Shown here one piece after another: positions 1 through 10,828 of a stretch of DNA of 64,000 nucleotides; within the stretch, counting starts at the first letter, position 1, and every line of letters begins with the position of its first letter. The translations under genes and the position numbers were made by a program. Source of the stretch: Saposhnikovia divaricata (Eukaryota > Streptophyta > Magnoliopsida > Apiales > Apiaceae); contig CM071599.1 in the NCBI GenBank assembly GCA_036435485.1, positions 1,984,001 to 2,048,000 of the forward strand. The letters run 5' to 3'. Below the pieces are notes generated by a model. It searched no databases, had not been told where the DNA came from, and saw only the letters and a program-made list of their open reading frames with translations.

Positions 1-1410
1 GATTTTCTACAATCTTGGACAGAAACCATGGCGCGCTGCAGCCTGGGAAGGGCGCTGCGGCGCGTGAACCCTTCTGGAAATTGTGAATTTTTATCCAGAA
101 AATACTTATTCAATGTTTGGCCATATCTTAAGTTCTACAAGTCCGTTTTGGACGATCTTACAGTCCACGCGAAGATAACGGAATTCTCTTTCATTCTAAA
201 GTGGTTTAGATGTCCAAATACAACTGGAATGGCCCAGAAATACTGAAGAAAAGTCAGTTACGAATTTTCCTTCAAAACCGAATAAGTTTAGGAAACGTAT
301 TATGTGCCGAACTGCAGAAATTCAACTTTGACAAGGAAATTGATATAATTCCTACTTCTAATAAGTATGGTAATTGCTCTGGGCGGCTAGAACATTCCAA
401 AATCAGATCAACACATGGAATTTGCAATTCTATTCTCATTCAAGAACGGAAATTGCCATACTCCTATTCCAACTCTAAAACGGTAATTGCTTGATGGAGA
501 GGAAAATTGGGGCTATAAATACACATCTTGGGGGACAGAAAAAAAACATCATTATATATCAATTACTTAGGTTTATTTGTATCTTTTCATACTTTGTTTT
601 TATCATGGTTTCATCAGATCCCATGATGACGAGAGGTTCGATTATGAACTAATCGTTGTCATGGGATTCTAACGGATTTATTTATGGAGCTTTTGTATTT
701 TGATGCTTTAAAGATCTGTGTGTCATGTATATTTGATATCCTTGTATGGTTATTCTTAATGTTTTAGATGCGTAGCTAACATCTAAATTGAATTGTTAAT
801 CTCTTGCAAAACGAGAGTGGATCTTGAGATTTAGAACTTGCCATGCTAACATAGGATAGGTTCATGTTTTAACATCATGATTTGTAGCGTAAATAGAGAT
901 ATTATGCTACCCTATGTGATCAATATGGATAACTTGTGCTTAAACCGTTATGTTTTCAAATCTTATAGAGATATAGGGTCTAAACATAATTGGTGTCTAT
1001 TCATCTTCTATCTCTTTTGTGGATGTATGAGTAGTTTGGTATGAGTATACCGAGAGGTAGCTTATACTTGTTTCGTGTTGTCCGATCAGATATCATAATC
1101 GTTGCATATTGTGATTAAAGGCGTCAGATCTAAGCAAAATATTTAATGAAGTTATGATTCCATGTCTTCCCTAGCATTAGTACTTCGATTTTAATTCTTG
1201 TTAGTTAATTAATTCTTAGTTTGTTAATTTGTTTCTTAGTTAATTTAGATAATTACAAACCCAAATTTGTTACTTGTCTAAGCAATTGAAATTGATCATA
1301 CATTGTTGCTTGAGCATATCTACATAGAAATAGCCAGTCTCTGTGGGAACGAACTTAACTTATCGAATATTACTTGTGACCACGTGCACTTGCGTGATTT
1401 TGTGTTAACA
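1..1410 (+). repeat. E1 5' LTR (partial)
   Basis: Aligns base for base with 4388-5805 and ends in ...gtgttaaca, the CA end expected before a primer site. Positions 26-62 hold GC-rich palindromic motifs of the GCTGC-core type seen in related LTRs. A probable promoter or transcription start lies near 515-560 (tataaatacacatc followed by a poly-A stretch). Confidence 0.92.
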
Positions 1411-1416
1411 AGTTTT

Positions 1417-1434
1417 TGGCGCCACTGTCGGGGA
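1417..1434 (+). other. E1 primer binding site, tRNA-Asp type
   Basis: Six bases after the LTR end the sequence reads TGGCGCC, then GGGGA after a variable centre. It resembles the complement of the plant tRNA-Asp 3' end used by Athila/Tat Gypsy elements, with about three mismatches in the middle. G1 and G2 have the same site at the same spacing. Confidence 0.8.
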
Positions 1435-1551
1435 CTCGGTGTTATTTTGGTGTTTATATGCTTGACATCAGTGGAAGTTAAAATTATTTGACTTGGACAC
1501 TTCTTTTCTTATCACTTTTCTTTTTTATTTGGTTCTTTTTGTTGGTTTCAA

Positions 1552-2568
1552 ATGGCAGGCGAGGAGTTGCCATGGTGGGCATATTCGAGGACATCCATGC
1601 CTCAGCAATGTGAGCTATGTTCGGGCATTCATGAGACCTCACAATATTGTTACTACGAAGGAGTTGATCCATATGTCATTTATGAGGAACAACCATATTT
1701 TCAGTACCATCCTCAACAGTACCAGCAAGATGTTCCAAATATGTCATATTTTTTGGGTAATAAAGAGTTTCAACATCAGCAACCTACTCCTACTTTTCAA
1801 ACAGATGAGGTTGATGCTATGGAGGAGCTTAGGAGTCTTGTAAAGAGTAACGAGGAGTCTTTAAAATCTTTGGAGACACTAGTTGCTCAAGCTGTGAGAT
1901 CATTGGAACAAGAGACTCTGGAGGAGATTAGGATGCTTGTAAAGAGTAACAAGGCGTCTATCAAATCTTTGGAAACAATAGTTGCTCAAGTTAGGAGTGC
2001 CTTGGAACAAGAGAATCAGCAATTCATACCAGAGGCAATTCCAGAAAATAATGGTGAATTGGAGCAAGGTACTACATGCATTATTGAGGAAGACAAATTC
2101 CAAGGAGAGGTGAGCATTCGCAACCCATGTGAGGAATTTGATCATGCTGGTGAGGTGGATGATTTGGAAAGGGCACTTTTTGGGACAGACACTGGTGAGC
2201 TACACAAATTTCAAGAATTGGTATGTGAGTACCAAGAGGCTGATGACCATGGGAAATATTCAGGTCTTCTACTTGTCTCAGATTATAAAGATGGAGGTAG
2301 CGCATTAGAGACAATGGAGGAAGTTCTCGTTGAGGAACCAAAGGCTTCAGCAAATTACATTTACCCTCCTCCATTATATTCAAGCAAAGCCCGCGAATGT
2401 GTGTTGTTCTACAAATTGACAGATTTTGGGTCAACCGATGAAGGCATTGGAATAGGACATAGTTGTTATATGAATAGGCCAAGCGAGGAGAAGGGGCAGA
2501 AAGTGTGCCGCCGTGATGATGATGAAGTCTCACGAAGAGAAGACCAGGCCAACTATTATCATCCTTAA
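1552..2568 (+). CDS. E1 ORF: 338-residue gag-linker-derived protein
   Basis: Open from ATG 1552 to TAA 2568, after a pyrimidine-rich leader. Residues 20-33 carry a Cys/His cluster (CELC..IHE...YC) that resembles the CELCAGAHDTNQC-like motif in the gag of G2. Residues about 90-155 hold two copies of a 33-residue heptad-like repeat (EELRSLVKSNEESLKSLETL and EEIRMLVKSNKASIKSLETI), matching the single EELR.M.KSQAVS.KTLENQ segment of G1 and G2 gag. The rest is acidic and not recognised. No capsid fold, protease or polymerase motif is visible. It probably forms a coiled coil and could co-assemble with gag from a helper element; that role is inferred. The frame is intact although the element is non-autonomous. 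Confidence 0.8.
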   Translation: MAGEELPWWAYSRTSMPQQCELCSGIHETSQYCYYEGVDPYVIYEEQPYFQYHPQQYQQDVPNMSYFLGNKEFQHQQPTPTFQTDEVDAMEELRSLVKSNEESLKSLETLVAQAVRSLEQETLEEIRMLVKSNKASIKSLETIVAQVRSALEQENQQFIPEAIPENNGELEQGTTCIIEEDKFQGEVSIRNPCEEFDHAGEVDDLERALFGTDTGELHKFQELVCEYQEADDHGKYSGLLLVSDYKDGGSALETMEEVLVEEPKASANYIYPPPLYSSKARECVLFYKLTDFGSTDEGIGIGHSCYMNRPSEEKGQKVCRRDDDEVSRREDQANYYHP

Positions 2569-2583
2569 TGGAAGCATGGCGTA

Positions 2584-2629
2584 GTCAAGCTAATTGACTT
2601 TAAACAAGCGCTTCGTGGGAGGCAACCCA
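2584..2629 (+). other. Conserved structured motif after the E1 stop codon
   Basis: The first part (2584-2598) can pair as GTCAA-GCTAA-TTGAC. The second (2606-2629) begins with the palindrome AAGCGCTT and ends GGCAACCCA, where TGGG and CCCA can pair. The same two-part motif follows the main stop codon in G1 (21760-21804) and G2 (29452-29498) at 35-37 nt. In E1 it is followed within 10 nt by a consensus-like splice donor, AGGTAAGTAG. Function unknown; see findings. Confidence 0.75.
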
Positions 2630-4005
2630 TGTGTTAGGTAAGTAGTATGTGGTAGTTGTTTGTGTCATTGTGTTCATTTAGATATCATGTTTTGCATGCT
2701 TAGTAGTAATTCATGCATGTATGTTCGTATTATTGCATGTTTGTTTCATATAGGACATTCTGTCTTTATTTTTTTGTATACCATGTGAGTTCATATTAGT
2801 TGCATTTCATGGCATGCATATTTCATGATCCATTAGAATGAGCTAATTCTGATTGGTAGGTCGATGTCTAATTGAGTGTAGTAATGATGAATAGAGGGTT
2901 GATTTATAGTTCCTATGAAATTGACTTGCATGCTTTAGAAACCAAATTTTTACACAATCTCATTAGTTTGCTTTTGAGCTAGGTTAGGGTCATGCTTGTT
3001 TGGTTGTTTTGAGTTCTAATCACTTGATTATATTTAGAATTTTCGTTATTCTCTTAATGGCCTAGAACACTAAAGTCTATGTTTGGGGGAAAATAGGAAT
3101 TTCATGCTAGTTGTAAATAATTGTCAATAATGGCTAGGCGTCAAATGGCTAGTAGCCGGCTTATATTTATTATGAGTAGTCTAGGGTTGGAATTGAGAAT
3201 TCTCATTCCAGATTGCATATATAAAAAAAATCGAAAAAAAAGAAAAAAAAGTTATGTGATTGTTTATATGCAAAATTAACTAGGGTGAGCTCTTTAATAC
3301 TCGAGCTATTAAGTTCGCGGGGACTTTGTGCCTAGTGACCTAAGGCTTTTTATAGTCTGGGATCCACTAACTCAACGCTCGCTACATGGGTATTATTGTA
3401 TAAGCCTTTCGGGGTCTCATCCATTGCACGGTTAAATAAGCATGCGTTGTTGTGTATATTATTATGTGTCGTAGTAATAAATCATGAATTCTTCTCTAAC
3501 TTGAATGATGATGGAGGTGTTCTTAAGTTATGAAGTGTTTACAGTCTATTCTAGTTATAAACCTGTGATTGTCTTAGCGAAGAATATGTATGGTTTTGAT
3601 CTAGTTTTGGGAGTATTTCTGATGAGCATCGCACACACGCACGTTTCTGTCATGTATTGTTAGTATACGGGGACTTAGTCGAGCTCTATTTGGATTTAGT
3701 TGCATTCTTTGAGAAATTTGCTTGCTAGTTGGTTTTGGTTAGTTTGAAGGGGATTATTGCATTTTCATATTAGTTGCATTCATGCATTGCATTGTTATTG
3801 CATTGTTTAGTTAGATGGATTTTGTGGGTACATTCGCTATAGGCCCTCACGAGACCTTACACGTCCACTAGGGCTGCCTAGGGGTTTAAAGGGCTTGTTG
3901 CATATGCCAAATGCAACCGTGATCACCTACGGAAGTGGTACTAGTTAGTTAGTTAGTTGTAATTGTTTATGCTTGAGGATAAGTATCGGTTTAAGTTTGG
4001 GGGTG
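2630..4005 (+). other. E1 3' noncoding region and polypurine tract
   Basis: No sustained reading frame. It aligns with the 3' noncoding regions of G1 (18431-19859) and G2 (28008-29451). Shared landmarks in order are an inverted repeat around GGAATTGAGAATTCTCATTCC (about 3186-3210), an A-rich tract (3222-3250), a stem-loop with arms GTTGCAT/ATGCAAC (3897-3917), and the polypurine tract ttaagtttgggggtg (3991-4005) that abuts the 3' LTR. Confidence 0.8.
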
Positions 4006-5805
4006 TGATAAGTGGATTTTATATCCACTTGGATCGCTTCAATTCACCTTAAATTGATTGACTTGATCTCAAGTTTGTTGTATTTTTGATGTGTTTTGTG
4101 TAGTTGTGCAGGGTTGTAGCTATCGGTTAGTGTTGGTGTTTCTAATCGATATTAGAGTGGAATTAAGCATTGAAATGAAGATTGGACACTTGTGTTATGC
4201 TACCAAGGGGTTACATGTGTCATGGTATTGAAGATGTTAGCTAATGCGAAAGAAACGGAGGAGAAAGGAGCAATTTGTGTAAAATTCGGATTTTTTGGGT
4301 AGGTTGCGCAGTCTTCACTGTTTTGGCCATATCTTGAGTTCTAGAAGTCCGTTTTCAGCGATCTTACAGCTCACGCGAAGCCTGGGAGATTTTCTACAAT
4401 CTTGGACAGAAACCATGGCACGCTGCAGCCTGGGAAGGGCGCTGCGGCGCGGGAACCCTTCTGGAAATTATGAATTTTTATCCAGAAAATCCTTATTCAC
4501 TGTTTGGCCATATCTTAAGTTCTACAAGTCCGTTTTGGACGATCTTACAGTCCACGCGAAGATAACGGAATTCTCTTTCATTCTAAAGTGGTTCAGATGT
4601 CCAAATACAACTGGAACGGCCCAGAAATACTGAAGAAAAGTCAGTTACGAATTTTCCTTCAAAACCGAATCAGTTTAGGAAACGTATTATGTGCCGAACT
4701 GCAGAAATTCAACTTTGACAAGGAAATTGATATAATTCCTACTTCTAATAAGTATGGTAATTGCTCTGGGCGGCTAGAACATTCCAAAATCAGATCTACA
4801 CATGGAATTTGCAATTCTATTCTCATTCAAGAACGGAAATTGCAATACTCCTATTCCAACTTTAAAACGGCAATTGCTTGATGGAGAGGCAAATTGGGGC
4901 AATAAATACACATCTTGGGGGACATAAAAAAAACATCATTACATATCAATTACTTAGGTTTATTTGTATCTTTTCATACTTTGTTTTTATCATGGTTTCA
5001 TCAGATCCCATGATGACGAGAGGTTCGATTATGAACTAATCGTTGTCATGGGATTCTAACGGATTTATTTATGGAGCTTTAGTATTTTGATGCTTTAAAG
5101 ATCTGTGTGTGATGTATATTTGATATCCTTGTATGGTTATTCTTAATGTTTTAGATGCGTAGCTAACATCTATATTGAATTGTTAATCTCTTGCGAAACG
5201 AGAGTGGATCTTGAGATTTAGAACTTGCCATGCTAGCATAGGATATGTTGATGTTTTAACATCATGATTTGTAGCGTAAATAGAGATATTATGCTGCCCT
5301 ATGTGATCAATATGGATAACTTGTGCTTAAACCGTTATGTTTTCAAATCTTATAGAGATATAGGGTCTAAACATAATTGGTGTCTATTCATCTTCTATCT
5401 CTTTTGTGGATGTATGAGTAGTTTGGTGTGAGTATACCGAGAGGTAGCTTATACTTGTTTCGTGTTGTCCGATCAGATATCATAATCGTTGCATATTGTG
5501 ATTAAAGGCGTCAGATCTAAGCAAAATATTTAATGAAGTTATGATTCCATGTCTTCCCTAGCATTAGTACTTCGATTTTAATTCTTGTTAGTTAATTAAT
5601 TCTTAGTTTGTTAATTTGTTTCTTAGTTAATTTAGATAATTACAAACCCAAATTTGTTACTTGTCTAAGCAATTGAAATTGATCATACATTGTTGCTTGA
5701 GCATATCTACATAGAAATAGCCAGTCTCTGTGGGAACGTGGGAACGAACTTAACTTATCGAATATTACTTGTGACCACGTGCACTTGCGTGATTTTGTGT
5801 TAACA
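4006..5805 (+). repeat. E1 3' LTR, full length (1800 bp)
   Basis: Starts TGATAAGTGG right after the polypurine tract and ends TTAACA. The first 30 bases contain an inverted repeat, AAGTGGAT/ATCCACTT. Inside are two direct copies of a 60-bp block (about 4317-4380 and 4498-4561) and, between them, GC-rich motifs including 4438-4451 (ggcgctgcggcgcg). An 8-bp duplication near 5730 (gtgggaac twice) is absent from the 5' LTR. Confidence 0.93.
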
Positions 5806-6862
5806 CTCCTGCATTCATACCAACCACCCGATCAAAAATTTTCACTATGTCATGTAAGCTTTGCCACATCATTTGGGAGCAATTTTTGGGTACCAATTTG
5901 GAGTACCTAACATTACTCATTAATTTAATCACACTTGACATTTTATATTACTGCATGCATGTTAGCACTACGCCATCTAAAAACATTAATGCTCAATCCA
6001 ATCTTTTACCATGCATGTTTTTCTTCATCAAAGTTGATGCCTTAGAACAGCTAAAACACAAAATTGGGCCTATATAATTCATTTTTATAATTCAAATTTG
6101 GAATTAAGATTTATTAAATGATTTTCTATTGAAAAAAAAATTAAAGAATCACATTTGGCAATTCATTAAATGTTGCAAATAACAAATTTGATTTTAACGA
6201 TTTTAATGACTGGTGATCAATATTTTATATTTGTTCGACTCGATCATTTTCGTAGATGTCATATGAGTTTTTATTATTGAATAATCTCCTTTTTTCTTAA
6301 AAAATAAAAAGACTTGTATTAAATTTTTAGAAAGAGTACTCTCCAGTCGACTTGCGGTTGTATAATTAGATCAAATACAAATGGAAAACAAATGAATTTT
6401 TTGCTCAACTGAAAAAGACTTCAGAAGAAAAAATAAAGAAGAAAAATGTTGCAGTAAGGTTCGACAGAATGCAAAGAGGCTAATTTTAATTTTAAAAACC
6501 ATTTTTTAAAAATTTTCAGTTTTTTTATTGGGAATATTTTTCAAACTTTCATAAATTTGTTAAATGCTGTCTCACTCGGAATTCTAGTGTTAGAAAACAA
6601 GGAGAAGAATGGTGGAGAGAAGAAGACGTAGGATGATATAAGAAAATTTGAATGCATTGTATAGTACAAAACAAAAGAGCATATAGTGTTGAAATGCTGA
6701 CCCTTTACGCTCCATTTTCGTGTGCTGTCTGATTGATCCCCCTCACCTTACTCTATTCTAACTAATTTTACTTTTCTAATTCTCAATTAATTATTGCAGG
6801 CTATGGTGTGCTTAATCAGTTGGGTCAATTTCAACTCATCAGTGGTCCTAACTTGTATAGAG
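5806..6862. other. AT-rich spacer, no gene seen
   Basis: Flanking DNA of E1 starting with the putative target-site bases ctcct. The open frame at 5847-6077 has no recognisable motif and no likely partner exons. No repeat, RNA gene or promoter could be supported here. Confidence 0.5.
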
Positions 6863-6864
6863 TA

Positions 6865-7100
6865 CTACTTAGAGATCCATTATATAAAGTATTTGATTTT
6901 TCTGCACGTAACTATAAGAGTTTTGATTATATATTAAAAATTATCATTTTTCAATTCCATTTTTGAATAAAAATATAATATTTTAATTTTAATTTAGAAA
7001 AAGAAATTTCAAAAAATAATAATTTTAACTATGTAGTCAAAGCACCTAAAATTACGTTCACAAAAGTCAAACGCCGTACATAATGGATCGGAGGAAGTAG
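6865..7100. mobile_element. Degenerate Stowaway-like MITE
   Basis: The left end (ctactt..agatccattata from 6865) and the right end (tacataatggatcgg..aagtag to 7100) are imperfect inverted repeats, and both are flanked by TA. The size of about 236 bp and AT-rich centre fit a Tc1/mariner-type MITE. The ends have drifted, so the boundaries are approximate. Confidence 0.5.
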
Positions 7101-7109
7101 TATATAGTA

Positions 7110-7388
7110 CTCCCTCGGTTCCATCCGGTTCTTTACACTGGGACACTGAGACCGATGAATATAATTTTAATAGTGGGTGTAATAGTGTAGTAGTGGGTGT
7201 AATAGTGATTTTATTGTTAAAATAAGTAAAGTTGTGGGTGTAATAGTGTAAAGTGTTGAAAAAGTAGAGTGAATGAGTATATGTAAGAACATATTTTATT
7301 GTTAAAAGTTACTATTTTTGGTAATGTAAAGAAATGGGTGGGACGTCCTAAAATAGTAACAATAAAGAACCTGTTGGGACGGAGGGAG
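7110..7388. mobile_element. Stowaway-type MITE (279 bp)
   Basis: Terminal inverted repeats ctccctcggttcc and gggacggagggag match the common plant Stowaway consensus CTCCCTCCGTCCC, flanked by TA on both sides (7108-7109, 7389-7390). The interior is AT-rich with repeats of a 'gtgggtgtaatagtg' unit (7172-7243). It lies 9 bp from the preceding degenerate MITE. Confidence 0.85.
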
Positions 7389-7532
7389 TATTAAGCTTGA
7401 AAAATGCTAGAGGTACTAAATTAGGTACCAAAAATTATTACAAAATGAAATAACATTGTTTTGATTGGTTATAATTTTAATGAAGAGTCATTCAATTAAA
7501 ACATCCCAAAATAATTAGTGTCATGTCATTTA

Positions 7533-8057
7533 GGAGTGAGAATTTTCGGGTTAGAATCGGAAACCGAACCGAACCGAACCGAAATTTCGGGTCCGGTTCG
7601 GGTTTTTTATAATTCGGGTCCGGTTCGGTTCCTGAAATTAAGAAAAGTTCGGTTCTCGGTTCGGTTCGTTTCTTGGCATCCAAACCGAAATTATATAATA
7701 CATTTAAATAATATACTAAATATATATTAATAATATATATTATTAATTATATATTAATAATATATATATATATATATATTAATAATCTATATTATTAACA
7801 TATATTAATAATATATATTATTAATATATATTATTAATAAATATTATTAATTATATATTAATATATATATATATATATATATATACATTTCGGTTCTTTC
7901 GGGTTGGAACCGAACCGAACCGTAATTCACGGTTCGGGTCCGCTTCGGTTCCATCATAATTTCGGGTCCGGTTCGGTTCTGAAAAATTGTTCTTTTTGAT
8001 TCTCAATTCTTTCGGGTCCGGTTCGGTTCGGATCGGGTTGAACCCGTTACTCACTCC
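7533..8057. mobile_element. Foldback element rich in CGGTTCGG repeats
   Basis: Ends GGAGTGAG...CTCACTCC are inverted and flanked by TA (7531-7532, 8058-8059). Both arms (7540-7690 and 7885-8050) consist of many copies of cggttcgg/ccgaaccg and 'tcgggtccggttcgg', in opposite orientations. The 200-bp centre is nearly pure AT with tataatattaat-type repeats. The transcript could form a long hairpin. The superfamily is uncertain; TA flanks suggest Tc1/mariner. Frames across it are repeat artefacts. Confidence 0.65.
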
Positions 8058-8376
8058 TAACGTTATTTGATAACAAATTTTGATATCCACTCACTAAACT
8101 TTACACATGGTCTTAAATCATTCAACCTTTTGTTAATGTGTTTGTTTTTGTGCCTTCCCCAAAAGCATTTGCGTGCTGTTTCATCTAATTCGCCGTTTCT
8201 TCCGCTGTAAACACTTACGTTGTCGTTCATTCAATCAAACCTCAAAACATTTTAATTTGTTATGTTGAAAGGGTTTGGTATGAAAACCGTCATTCAAGTG
8301 GAGGTCATATTTGTATTGATTTTAATAAATATTATTTGAATCATTAAAATTATAATAAATATTAAATAAATATTTT

Positions 8377-8800
8377 TATATTTCATTTGATTTATTAAAA
8401 TCATAATAAATATATATCAAATAAATGCATCCAGCTATATATGTACCCAAAAAGTAAAAATAAATTTTCATTGAGTTCTACACATTTTCCTAGAATGATA
8501 GTGTAACCAAAAGAAATATTATGAATACTAGTATTTTTGATAATATATTTAAATATTCAGAAATTTATGTACTACTTACTTTTAATTAAATCCGATAAAA
8601 TGTTTATTAAAATTAAAAATAAATAGTAAATGTCTAAATATATTATCAAAAATACAAGAATTCATAAAATTTCATTTGATTATAATATCATTCCAGAAAA
8701 ATGTATAGAACTGAATGAAAAAATGTTTTTACTTTTCGAGGTATTTGATTGATACTTATTATGATTTTAATGAATCAAATGATACCCGCTCAGATAATTG
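8377..8800. mobile_element. Foldback MITE with arms of about 170 bp
   Basis: The left arm (about 8377-8560) and the right arm (about 8620-8800) are reverse complements with scattered mismatches. For example, 'gaatactagtatttttgataatatattta' on the left pairs with its complement around 8637-8665. The outer ends carry 'catttgatttattaaaatcataata' and its inverse. The centre is short and AT-rich. No clear target duplication was found, so the family is not assigned. Confidence 0.6.
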
Positions 8801-9134
8801 GTGTATTACATCCACTTCAGTGACCAATTTAATGCTTAACCATATGTTGAAAACATAAAGCAAAAAGATTTCAGACTTTCATTTTCATCATAATTTTTTC
8901 CAAATAAAATTACAATCTGATATATGCATGTACCAAAGATGTAATCCTTGACTTAATTATTGTGCAATCATCGATATCTTTCACTTTTAGTGTATTTAAT
9001 TGATTAATTTAGTTTTCTCAATTACAAAAATTATTCAACCTAATCTCGTTGTGTCTAATTTTAAAAATTATTTAGTTCAGCAAAATCCTTTAACCTTTTC
9101 TTTTTTTGACATTGAAATCCTAACATTAGTATTA

Positions 9135-9406
9135 ATTTTTTTTTTTGAAAAAAGAAAGTAATTTCATTAAATAGATAAAGAGTCATACAAGAGAGTCTCC
9201 CAACAAGAAATTAGGACCAGACATAAAATCATTGTAGCTATTTAGCGAATAAGGAATACGCGCCATTTAATGGGCTACTTTGTTCGCTTGCTTTCTAACT
9301 CACGACACTCTCTTAGAAGGTTTCCTACTTCGAGATGAATGTCCACCTGGTTGGTCGATGCAGTAGTAGCTAACATAGAGTCTGTTTCTACTACTACAGG
9401 TTGGTG
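9135..9406 (-). pseudogene. LINE 3' end: RNase H C-terminus, 3' UTR, poly-A
   Basis: Read on the minus strand this continues from 42792 across Copia A. It encodes a decayed RNase H tail (ETDSMLA...LEVGNLLRECRELESKR), then a short 3' UTR and the poly-A tract. The target duplication tggtg at 9402-9406 and 42792-42796 joins the two halves. Confidence 0.8.
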
Positions 9407-9676
9407 TGTTGGAAACGTGTATGTATATATAAGAAGAAATTACAATTTCTTTCTTTCTCTCACAAGAGCTTCAGCTCTTTCTTTCTATCTCTTTTTGGTG
9501 TATTTTGTTAACAATACAAGCAGTCCTTTTATAGGCTTGAACAAACATAAGTTTACATCATTGCTTACATCACATAGCCTACCATATTTGATTTTTATGT
9601 TAACTTACATTATTTGACTAAGCCTTCTTATTTGAATTCAAAGATTCATCTCTTCTAGGAGGATTGAATTCTAACA
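9407..9676 (-). repeat. Copia A 3' LTR (270 bp)
   Basis: Plus-strand sequence begins tgttggaaacgtg and ends ttctaaca. It is followed by ctccccctcaaaccc, the complement of a polypurine tract. It has about 56 bp (around 9566-9625) that the 5' LTR lacks. Confidence 0.92.
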
Positions 9677-9683
9677 CTCCCCC

Positions 9684-10433
9684 TCAAACCCGACTTTGCA
9701 TTCCGAGCTTTCTTTTCATTTTCTGAAACACATCTGGCTTCAATGGCTTCATAAATATAGCTGCCAAATTTTCTTCAGTCCTACAGTGCACTAGCTCCAC
9801 AATTTTGTCATTCACCCGCTCTCGTATGAAATGATATTTGATGTTGATGTGCTTACTTCGACTGTGTGACACCGGATTTTTCGCAAGTGAGATAGCAGAT
9901 TTATTATCCACATATATAGTAACCGGATCTTCCTTTGCAAGTTTTAACTCGCTCAGTATGTAGCCTAGCCACATAGCTTGACATGCGCACGCTGCTGCCA
10001 TGTATTCTGCCTCACATGTTGAGAGAGCAAATGTCTGTTGCTTCTTTGATGACCATGAAAATATCGCTGAACCGATATGAAAAGCATAACCCGAAGTGCT
10101 TTTCCCGTCATCCAAGTCTCCACCATAATCACTATCTGAGTAGCCAACTAATTTTGAATTTTGAGAATGCGTGTAGAACAGACCATGATTAAGTGTACCT
10201 TTTATGTACCTCAAAATTCTTTTAGCTGCCATGAAGTGATCTTGCTTCGGCTTCTCCATGTACCTACTAACCAGTCCAACCGCATACATGATATCAGGAC
10301 GAGTGAAAGTTAGGTACCTCAGACTTCCAACCAAACTTTTGAACAATGTCGGATTTACCGACTCTCTCGTTGAATCAATTCTCAACTTTATGCTTCCTTC
10401 TGCTGGCGTGCTCACCGGCTTGCAATCTTCCAC
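9684..10433 (-). pseudogene. Copia A RNase H and end of RT
   Basis: A 249-residue stretch starts in the RT C-terminus (DCKPVSTP, then SLVGSLRYLTFTRPDIMYAV) and runs through RNase H. The Copia landmarks GYSDSDYGGD, STCEAEYMA, TIYVDNKSAISLAKNP and HSRSKHI...YHF are all present. It ends at TGA-type stop 9684, 8 bp inside the LTR boundary. The usual ADIFTKPL motif reads AAIFMKPL. It joins the upstream RT piece across a deletion near 10433-10445. Confidence 0.88.
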
Positions 10434-10828
10434 TGATTCTGAGCTGCAATAGCTGTAAGAAGTCTAATGGTATCAACTCTTGCAACTGGAGCGAATACCT
10501 CATTATAGTCAATGCCATGTCTCTGCTTGTAGCCTTTAGCCACTAGCCTCGCCTTGTATTTTTCCACTTTACCATCCTGATTTGTCTTTGTCTTGTAGAC
10601 CCATTTGACACCAATAGCTTTGTGTCCTTCTGGAAGACTTGTAAGCTCCCAAGTATCATTCTTCTTGATTGCGCCAATTTCTTCATCCATGGCTTTGTTC
10701 CATTTGCTTTCTTCAGAAGCTTCCTCAAATGTAACTGGATCACATTCAGCCATCAAACAAAATAAAGAATAATCAAAGAATGTTTGTACCGGACTTGTTG
10801 CATCATAAATGTCATCCAGACTCCGCAT
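10412..10828 (-). pseudogene. Copia A RT N-terminal part with core deleted
   Basis: Encodes the start of Copia RT: MDEEIGAIKKNDTWELTSLP, KWVYKTKTNQDGKVEKYKAR, LVAKGYKQRHGIDYNEVFAP and VARVDTIRLLTAIAAQNQW. The frame then runs into sequence that belongs to the far C-terminus of RT in another frame. About 200 residues of the normal domain, including the YVDD site, are missing at 10433-10445. No YVDD occurs elsewhere in the element, so it cannot make active RT. Confidence 0.85.

Larger units (their letters stand above)
1..5805 (+). mobile_element. E1: non-autonomous Athila-related LTR retrotransposon, 5' end cut by window
   Basis: Two long direct repeats (1-1410 and 4006-5805) flank a 2.6-kb interior with a primer site right after the first repeat, a polypurine tract right before the second, and one open frame. 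Position 1 aligns with 4388, so about 380 bp of the 5' LTR lie outside the window. By eye the LTRs differ at about 25 positions plus one 8-bp duplication, so insertion was fairly recent. There is no capsid, protease, RT or integrase, so the element needs enzymes supplied in trans. The LTR start, primer site and 3' noncoding region match the Athila-type element G1 in this window. The 5 bp after the element are ctcct; the matching left duplication cannot be seen. Confidence 0.9.

Noticed and set aside
28..494. Frames of 72 and 94 codons repeated at 4295-4881
   Set aside because: They lie in the LTRs, differ between the two copies and other family LTRs, and overlap regulatory repeats; no support for coding.
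1493..1843. 116-codon frame overlapping the start of the E1 ORF
   Set aside because: Overlaps the 338-codon frame, whose motifs match gag; this one has no recognisable content.
5847..6077. 76-codon frame right of E1
   Set aside because: Isolated, no motif, AT-rich surroundings; expected by chance.
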